Positions 56,001 through 64,000 of a DNA stretch of 64,000 bases are shown one piece after another. The first letter of the stretch is position 1. Every line of letters starts with the position of its first letter. The position numbers were made by a program, and so were the translations under genes. Below the pieces are notes generated by a model that did no database searches, was not told where the DNA came from, and saw only the letters and a program-made list of their open reading frames with translations. This stretch comes from Ficedula albicollis (taxonomy: Eukaryota; Chordata; Aves; Passeriformes; Muscicapidae): contig NC_021686.1 in assembly GCF_000247815.1 (NCBI RefSeq), forward strand, positions 10,762,746 through 10,826,745, read 5' to 3'.

Positions 56001-56648
56001 TCAGGTCACATTTAAAATAAAATACAAAAACACCCCGTTTCCTTCCACTTTTTTTTTTTTTTTTCTAGTGGTACATTATGCTTGTAATTTTTTCTGTAAC
56101 ACAGCTTCCCAAGTGCAGCTTAGGTGGTTTCCTGAGTCTGTGTGATGGGCAGCTGCTCAACATCCAGGATGCCATCAAAGCCTTTCAGTTTCTTGTGATT
56201 TTCAAGTCCTCTGGCTGCCACTGGAACTAAACCTGTCTCTCTGCTTCCTAGCCATCTTGATTTTGGTCTACTTACCCCTCACTGCTGCTTCTCACAGAAG
56301 TTTGCTGCTTGTATGCAGCCTGGTTCTCCTTGCTCTCACTGCTGCTGCCTGTCCTAGCAACCTTAAATCCCTTACTTCTGTTTCCTCTCTAGTGAAAACA
56401 GTGCAAAGATGGGAACCTGAATGCCCCTGAAGACATGCATGCAACTTGTTAAATAACTACTTTAAAGGTTGCACTTGGATTTCTTTGTTCTGTTAAGCTC
56501 TTTAAAGTGGTGTTCAGGATCCCTTAAAAAAGAAAAGAAAAAAGGTAGAAAAACTACTGAGGATTTGGAGAGGAAAATGCTCTGTCCTTTCTCCCGGAGG
56601 GATCTGTGAAGTACAAGTAACAGAGGAGCACTCTGCTGTATATCCTGG

Positions 56649-57016
56649 TGTCCTGGGTTGATGTTATGTCTAACTCCTCTCCCTGCCCCTGCCATCTGCT
56701 GCCGTGGTGGCTCCGGCCCCTCCTCCTAGCGGCTGGGGGGGGAAGTTGGGGCTGGCGCCCTGGGCTTTTGGCTTTTGCCGCTGGCTGCTTGCTTCCCAGC
56801 AAGAGGATCGTCTCCCAATCGGTGAAAACAGTTTCTGTCATCTGGGTCTGTTGCTGGGAAGTGTTTTTTTCTTGTATTTTGTCAATAAACAAGTTTTTTC
56901 CACTTTCCCCTGAGGAGAATTCTTTCCTAGCCTAGTGAAGGAAGGAATTGTGGGGGATATACTTTCTGGGGGGCTCCTTTGGAGGTCTTTCCCCAGATTT
57001 GTCCTAAACTGGGACA
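56649..57016 (+). mobile_element. Solo LTR of an endogenous retrovirus, 368 bp
   Basis: It starts TGTCCTGGGTT and ends AAACTGGGACA, an imperfect terminal inverted repeat with canonical TG...CA ends. AATAAA lies at about 56,884, as expected in an LTR R region. Flanking pentamers are CCTGG (56,644-56,648) and CTTGG (57,017-57,021), a 5-bp target duplication with one mismatch. No internal retroviral sequence is present, so it is a solo LTR left by recombination. It is unrelated by eye to the LTRs at 42-45 kb. Confidence 0.85.
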
Positions 57017-60000
57017 CTTGGGGTTCTCAGGGCGTTTCTCCTGCTCTTTTTCCATGTGGCTGCGGGGTTTAAGGAGAAAAGAAGGCAGCTGCAATTAATG
57101 CTGTGTGGAGCTGTGGCAGGTATGTGCAGCTCCTGGGGGTTTGTAGAGTCCAGACCCACTTTTAGAGTCTTTAAACCTGAAGCTTAAGGTTTAAGTGTCT
57201 GAATCTTGGTGCTGATCAAAGCAGCCCCTTGCCCTTACCTGGAAGGGAAGGGACATGTGAGTTCAGGGAAAGGAAACTGGAAGTAAAACTCACTCTGGAA
57301 GAACACAGCTGCAAATCACGTGGTTTCATCCATCCATCCCCACCCCACCCTTATAGCACAAAATCAGAACAAATCAGTTCTTCTAAATGATGGTTTGGGA
57401 GATAGGATGTGAGCAGGGCAAGGCTGGCTTTGTGTGTCTGTAGCCAGGTGCTGAGCTGCTGGTGTCTGAATTGTTGCATCAACATGAAATGCCAAACTGA
57501 CACCTGTGTTTGTGATGTGGGAGGGAGCTTTTGGATTTAGGGGATTCTACTGGATGATCTTGCACATGCCAGAAGTCTGAGGCAGGCAGGGTAGTGCCCT
57601 TTTAGAGGAACTAACTCCAGGAGTGCCTCTTTCTCCCTCAAAATGTTGTTTTTTCACTTCACTCTTAAAATGAGCTGCTCAAGGTAATGCTATTACCTCT
57701 CCAACTAGAATTTGTAGATATAACTTTTTTTTTTTCAGGACTCAGTTGGATGGAGGGGAGGGTGAATGACAGATCCAGAGATTTCCACCTCTTGTGCAGA
57801 GAATAGTTTTTTGCACATATCGAAACAAGGAGTCTCGTGCTGGTCAGGGAGATGGGACGATATGGAGCCCTGTTATTTGGCAGAGGGACTGATGGGGTCG
57901 TGGGAAGGCACTGAAGTGTTCAGAAGTTGATCTTGATGCCAATCACCAGGGAATAGCTCAAAGGAATGGGAAACTTTCATTTGAGTTGCCCAGATTTGGA
58001 AAATGAATGCGGCTGTTTCAAAACAGTCTTGTATTTTAGAGAGTAGCTCACAGAGCAGATATTTTGCTAGGGAAATGCAAATAATTGTCAGGTTTAGGAA
58101 GAAAAACTGGTGCCAATGCATGTGACCAGGTGAATTAGGTAAAACTGCGTACCTTTCTTTCCTCTTGTACTTTGTTTCAGATAAAAATGGTGATTGGGTA
58201 CTTCAAACGATTATGTGACCTTGGTGAAATGAACTCTTAGTAAGGTTGATGAGAAGTCTTGTGATGTTCAGCCCTGAGTGGGCTTAGAAAATGGGGAAAA
58301 ATCTGTTTGGGGGTTTGAAGCCAAGTAATCTCTAAATATCTGCTCTCTTGATGCTCCTGAGTAAGCAATTTTCATTAGCCTGGAGCAGTGACAGGGAGAT
58401 GTAGCCTGTCCTGTGCTAATCTGTAGTCTCTCTTTTTGGAGTATCTCCTGATGTGGTTTTGTCACACTCCTGACTGCAGTTACCAGTGGTGAGCCTGGGA
58501 GGAAAGGGCATCACTCTATTCAGTGCTTTTCCCTCTTGGGTAAGAGAGGGTGAGGAACAGGGAACTTTTGGGAAGTAACTAGAAGCTGTGATTGCTGCCA
58601 GATTCATTCCTCCTTTCCATCTTCATTCATGACCTGCCCTGGAGCTGCTGCAGCCAGTAGCAGGCTGGTGTGGTTTTGGAAATAGTGGCTGCTGGGATGC
58701 TTTCTGAACTGTGTGTTTGGTGTCTTGTCTGTCAGGTGAGCATTCAGGTTGGACTTACTTTCCACAAAACACTTCTTGTATTATATTGTCTTATGCTTTG
58801 GTGTGGTGAAACCAGTTCTGTGGCTTTCTGCCCTAGAAATGTTACCTGGTTCTTTTTATTGTTCATTTCAGTTTCTGTTCCTTGATTTTTCTCATGTCTC
58901 ACGAATCCCATCTTCCCCTTCTCAGAGAGTGTATGTTTAAAATTGAGTGGTAAACCAAGCCAGCTGCTAATGTGGGAAACTCTTTGGGAATACTTCATAG
59001 CTCACCAGCCAGTCCTGTTATTAAATGATCTTCAGGTTTGTTGTTTCTCTTCAGCACATGCTGTGGTTCAAAAAATTGGTGGCAGAGCTGCATGGTTGCT
59101 CTTGTCATAAGTCTGCCCCTGGTCTGTGCTCCTGAGAGCAGCTTTTGGCCAATACCTGTAGCAGATTATGCTGCTGGGAACCAGGTGGTCTTTCCTGTGA
59201 GCCACTGCCCACACACTCCTGCCTTCAGAGGCCAGGGTAAGGCTTTTGGGCTGGAATCAATGCTTTTTCCACTTTTCCCAGGCTTGGAACTGAGCAAACC
59301 TGCTGGCAGGAGCCCTGCTGCAGCCCCACGTGTTGACCTCTGGCTCTGTCCCTTTGCAGGGTGTGAGGCAGTGGCAGTAGCTGCCTTGTGCATAGCAAAT
59401 AGGATTTGTTTGTGCCCAGCAGTCCTTGTTGGGCTTATGATCAGGGGATTTCTAATTTTCAGTTGGGATGATGCTGCTTAACATGATCAACCACCATTAA
59501 ACTCTCCCTGCTTTTGCTCAGTGCCTGTTACAGGGAGCAGCCCCCAGCAAATGGTGAACCCTTTGAAATGTTTCAGTGAAATGCTTGACAGTAAGTCAGG
59601 CTCATTTCCCTTCTGTTGTGATTTTTTTTTTTTTAAAGGACTGAATTTTTAGCTTTTCATTTTGGTGGCTGTCACAAGCCCTGCATTATTTAAGTAGCTT
59701 GTTTTAGCAGCTTGAAATGAGCCAGAAATTCACCTTGCTCGCAGGCTACCAGCAGGCACGTTTGCTGCCCGCAGGCACAAAGTAGGAGTTGATGCTCTTC
59801 TGTCAGTGTAGGTGTGCAGCAGTGGTGTTCTGTGTGGGGGAGAGACTAGAACACAGTGATTTGATGTTGCTGACATCTCTTTCAAGTTGCTCTTTTTTTT
59901 TTCCCCCTCCCTCCTGTTCATTTGGGATCTCAATTCCTACCTCCCCTGCTTTCTGTCTAGTCCTGTTGCCTTGAGCTGGAGCCAGACAAGAGCACTTTGA

Positions 60001-60638
60001 GTCTAGTCCCGTCTTGGGTATGTGGGAGTTCAAGATTTCAAATGCTGTAAAGCAGGGGGAAAAAATACATTACACTGTGTTGAGAAGGGGGGAGTCTCCC
60101 CTTGACTGTCAGTTTAAATTCCAGCACCATCTGAAGAAACTCATCACAGCACAAATGTGGGGTGGAAGGAGCAGATTTGAGTTCTGCTCCAGTTACTGCA
60201 GTCCAGAAACACCTCCATATATCAGGAGATTAAATGTATGCACAGCACCGATGGTGGCTATTTTTAGGTTAAGCTAAAAATACATCATGTGGTGTTTAAA
60301 AGGATTTTTGGATGGGTTTTGGAAATCCTTGTGTAAGCATTCTGTGTGCTCCTGAGACCTGCTTCACCTCATAGCAGCTGATCCCTTAGCTCATAGTAGT
60401 GGTTGGAAGCAGTGGTTTTGTGGATGATATTTTTGCATGTCTGAGGAGCTTGTCCCGGAAGTCACCGCGACCTGAGCTGTCAGTGTGAGTTCAGAGAACT
60501 GCACACCTAAGTCCCTGCTGGGCTCTGGTTTTACTGGTAGCTGTTCTGTTAATGTGTTCTCTCAATTTGCTGCAGGAAAAACCGTAATGGGGAGGATTTT
60601 ATTGTCTGCACAGTGAAACAACTTGGGTGTGCTGTGTC

Positions 60639-60812
60639 AGAGGGTGGTGGGGCACTGCCCAGGCTCCCCAGGGAATGAGCACAGCCCCAAGGAGCTCCAG
60701 GAGTGTTTGGACACCACTGTCAGGCATAGGGTGGGATTGTTGGGGTGTACAGGGCCAGGAGCTGGACTCTGATCCTTGTGGGTTCCTTCCAACTCAGGGT
60801 ATTCTGTGACTG
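60639..60812 (+). mobile_element. CR1-type LINE 3' fragment
   Basis: The segment follows the order of the CR1 3' end: GGGCACTGCCCAGGCTCCCC, a CCCCAAGGAGCTCCAGGAG block, GTTTGGACACCACT, GGGATTGTTGGGGTG, then a GGACTCTGATCC ... GGTTCCTTCCAACTC ... TATTCTGTGA tail. Diverged and 5'-truncated. Confidence 0.85.
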
Positions 60813-63800
60813 AGTTATGAGTATGTGGAGTAATACAGAGGTGAAATTGGGTGGGACCACATCTTCAGCGTGGTGGATCCTCACTGCACAGTCACTGGGT
60901 GTCTTAGAAGTCATGGTGAGAATTTTGTTACCTGGATACTGCTGGAGGGATTCAAGTCCCTAATCCAGCTTGATGTGCTGTGGTGCAGGTGGGAGCCTTT
61001 GAAGAAAAGAAGAAAAGCTTGAAAAGTGTTTGTGTGCTTTGCTGTTAAAACAGCTCTAGTTTCCTGTTCTTGACTGTATTACAGAAAAGCTGATGGGCAT
61101 GTTGGAGCCTGCTTATAGGTAGCCTTATTCTTTGCCTATAAATAGGCACTGAAATCACTGAGGTAGTGTGGAATAGCTTCTTTCCATCTGTCTTCCTTGC
61201 TTTTTTATTATTGTTGATGTAGGGCAAGACCCCAGGGTGGTTTTGATCTTGTTACTTCACGTTCTTGGCGGCCTGGTGCTATAAACATGAATAAACTTCT
61301 TATTCATGCCACTAGATGGAACTGGCCCATGCTTATGGATATTTGTTTAAACTTCAGCTCTGTATTGAGTATTGACAAAATGAATTGCTAGCTCTCGGTG
61401 GAAGCTTGGTTTTTACCCTCAAAGCAGGGCTTTATTAAACTGCTTGGGGTTTTATTCAGTCTGTTTTGAAGTAGGAAGAATTGCCAGTTCTTTCCAGCCT
61501 TGGCTTTTTTTGTTGTTGCCTTGACTATGTATTTCAGTTAATGCTATTTATTATATTCCTGCTTTTAAACCACTGAGTCTTTTGGTGATGTGTGCACACT
61601 TTCTTGTATAGAAGTGCAGATCGGTTTGTTTGTTTCTTTTTTTTCTTTTTTTTTTTTTTTTAATCCAGAATTTTAATTTCAGGTTATTCCCCGTACCTCT
61701 TTCTCGCTGCTGAAGTTCCTCTGCAGGAACCAGAGTGGCCTCTAGAGAATATGACCTTAGTCTTGTGGTTTATCCATCCTTCTTGGATCTGAACAGCTGG
61801 GGTTTAGCCAGCATTGGACAATGCACCATTTGAGCTATTTGGAAGAATTTTGGTGGGTGTGTGTGTGGCTGTACTGAGCATTTGCAGTGTCACCCCACCG
61901 TGAAGTAGCCAGTCCTGCTAACACACCCCAAGTCCCTGGAGGGGAGAAATATCCAACCACTCAGCTTTGCTTGGAGCAGATCTGAGCAGACACCTGTCCA
62001 GCCCCTGTCTGCACCATTTGATGCTGCAAGGGCTGATTTGTGGCTCTCACAAATGTCTTTGTTCCTCCCCAGCCAGGCTCAGAGCAATCCTTTGCTGTGT
62101 TTGCTTGGTGACCTTGGCCATGCTGAGCCTATCCCTGCTTCCATTTCTCCACCTTTTAAATGGCAAGGAGTCAGACAGCTAAGGATGAAAAAGTGCTATG
62201 CAGGGCTAGGTGATTGCTATTCACAAGTACCAGGGAAAATACAACTGTAATAATGTGGATGTGACCTTTTAGAAAGGCCAGGATTTGCACCAGGTATACT
62301 TACAGTAACCCAGCTCCTGAGCTGCAGCTCCAGCACCTGCCTGTGATGGTGGAACAGCACTTTCATGCCATTCTGGCAAATGAAGATTTATTTCTCCTTA
62401 TAAGGCAAGAGATGAAGAATCTAGAGAAAACACCCCCAAAATCTTGCTGTTCAGGTGTTTTCAAAGCACCAGTATGACCACGATAGTCTCAGAGCTGCTT
62501 ACTGGAATTAGCATGTGCTGCTGAGGTATCAGGGCTCGGATACAGGGGTAGTTGCATATTTGTGGTAATGCTAGTTAGAAGAGGCCTCTTGCTGTTCCCT
62601 CATCCAATTTCCCACTCAGAATTGGACCACCAGATCAGGGATCAGGTGAATGTGGCTGTTTGTAGGCAAGCCTTAATCTTTATGCTGGAGGTTCCCTCTG
62701 AAGAAGGTTTCCTCAGGCACTAAGCCCATGCTGCTGGGCTTTTTTAAGTGCTAAATTCTACATTTTAATTTTTATTATTGTATCTTGTGCATCTGAATTC
62801 ATTTCTTCATTTTGCTGTCCTAGCTGCAAATTGTGTTCCCTGCAGAGGAAGTTAAGTAGAATTACTGAGGGGGAATTTATATTGCTCTTGTGTATTAGCA
62901 AACAGGATTTTATAGCAGACCAACCATTTTCTTCCAGCTTTTGTGTCAGGAAATATTTAATAGTACAGATTCCTCTGTGCTGCAATAAGGAGATGAATAC
63001 TTTCCAATTTTAAAAAATCCCTTCTTTTTCCTTCTGATGTTCAGATTGTGCCTTGAGTTCCTGTATGTGTTCAGCCTCTCTGTGATAGTGAGAATGGAGA
63101 GCTATAAGCTGACAGAGCATAAAATGGAAACCTCCTGTTTAGTTTGCAGTGATTCCTCTGGACTCCTAATCCTGTTTGGGAGCCTCTGGCCAATTCATTG
63201 TGCCTCTCTGAGAACAGGTGGGGATAACAAAGTTTAGTTCCAAAAAGCCCAGTCCCATGGAGGAACCTGATTCCTGTCATGCTCTCCTTTTGGTGTGAGA
63301 GCAGATGGTGTTTCCTGGAATTTGTACCAAACCCTCACTGTAAATCAGGGAAATCTCTTCTTTAAAAGAGCAGATGGTGGTAAGGAAGTGTTCTCTGGAA
63401 TGTTCCTGTGCTGGTTCACAGTGCAGGCACAAACCACACACTGACACTGCTCTGCCTGGGGTGCAGCTTCCTTCTGACACACCAATAACGTGGGGGTTGT
63501 GGAAGTGAGCTTGGAGCATCTCTGGTGGCTCTGAAGTTGTGCCTCAGCTTGGCAGCACTCATGGAATTCAGGCTGGGATGGTGGTGTCACCGTTGGTTGT
63601 TCCCCTCAGGGCTTTGTGTGACAGGGATGGCTGTAGTGACATTGTCTGAGGGGTTTGAGATGCAGGTGAATGTGGGGATGCCCTGGCACAGCTCAGGCAA
63701 GGGGATTTTGCCCCTCTCACCAATTGATGGTGGCAGAAACACCACTGTGTGGATTGGTGTGTTGGATTTTGGTTGGAAACAAGAGAAGATCCACATATTA

Positions 63801-64000
63801 GGAGGGTTTGAGTCCTGCTTGGATAGAACTGCATCTCTCCTTTTCTGTGTTTGCACAGCTCCTCCAGAGAGACTTTTCAGGCCTAATTGCACTCTTTAGT
63901 CGACTGTCTTAACTGTTGGAACACAAGATAACAAACCTGAGATGGGGGTACAGAAAAATATTCATGTAGAAAGAGTGCTGGGAGAGCCAGGAAAACCCCT

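Larger units (their letters stand above)
50061..64000. other. Region without supportable coding sequence; intron or intergenic
   Basis: About 14 kb of mixed sequence with only short open frames, none recognisable. Acceptor-like sites occur (for example before 51,400, 52,317, 57,740 and 58,181) but none bounds an exon with a recognisable peptide and a good donor. It could be the long first intron of the gene starting at the CpG island, a lncRNA locus, or intergenic DNA. Recognisable insertions are a solo LTR at 56,649 and a CR1 fragment near 60,640. T homopolymers lie near 56,050, 59,620 and 61,640. Confidence 0.6.

Noticed and set aside
58181..58223. Possible small exon after a good acceptor
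   Set aside because: The one open frame gives a peptide I cannot match, and the donor (GTGAAA) is poor; not enough to call an exon.

Overview
This is a vertebrate nuclear window, most likely from a bird. It contains degenerate CR1-type LINE 3' ends, a 368-bp solo LTR, an endogenous retrovirus (ERV) with an avian-looking integrase, and a compact SMURF1 gene whose protein is nearly collinear with mammalian SMURF1. No prokaryotic genes, tRNA, rRNA or CRISPR were seen.

Layout. Positions 1-25,617 are SMURF1 intron 1, with exon 1 (about 18 residues) lying upstream of the window. It holds a GC-rich minisatellite near position 180-610 and one CR1 tail. Positions 25,618-40,691 carry SMURF1 exons 2-18 on the + strand: 17 exons, all GT-AG, joining without a frame break into 714 residues plus stop (C2, two WW, HECT). 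Positions 40,692 to about 47,390 are the probable SMURF1 3' UTR; no AATAAA was seen before 45,781 and likely terminal signals sit at 47,299 and 47,362.

Inside that UTR, on the opposite strand, lies a 2.9-kb ERV at about 42,070-44,991. It has two diverged LTRs and only a broken integrase piece of pol. Between the 5' LTR and the pol remnant sits a complete, intronless 199-codon copy of the spliceosomal zinc-finger gene ZMAT2. A retroelement has therefore captured a host mRNA, and this is the most notable structure in the window. A 45-bp tandem duplication at its 5' end repeats the ZMAT2 start region and makes a short upstream ORF.

Positions 48,349-49,369 are an uninterrupted run of 1,021 C, probably wholly or partly an assembly artefact, at the edge of a CpG island (49,370 to about 50,060). 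The island looks like the promoter of an unidentified gene or lncRNA. It has two donor-like sites 37 bp apart, followed by a short-period array in which each unit resembles a splice acceptor. From 50,060 to 64,000 I see no coding exon I can support, only a solo LTR (56,649-57,016) and a CR1 fragment (near 60,640-60,812).

How it works together: SMURF1 is the only multi-exon gene resolved. The ERV/ZMAT2 cassette is antisense in its 3' UTR, so SMURF1 transcripts using the distal polyA sites would carry ZMAT2 antisense sequence. All protein identifications rest on recalled family sequences, not on a database search.
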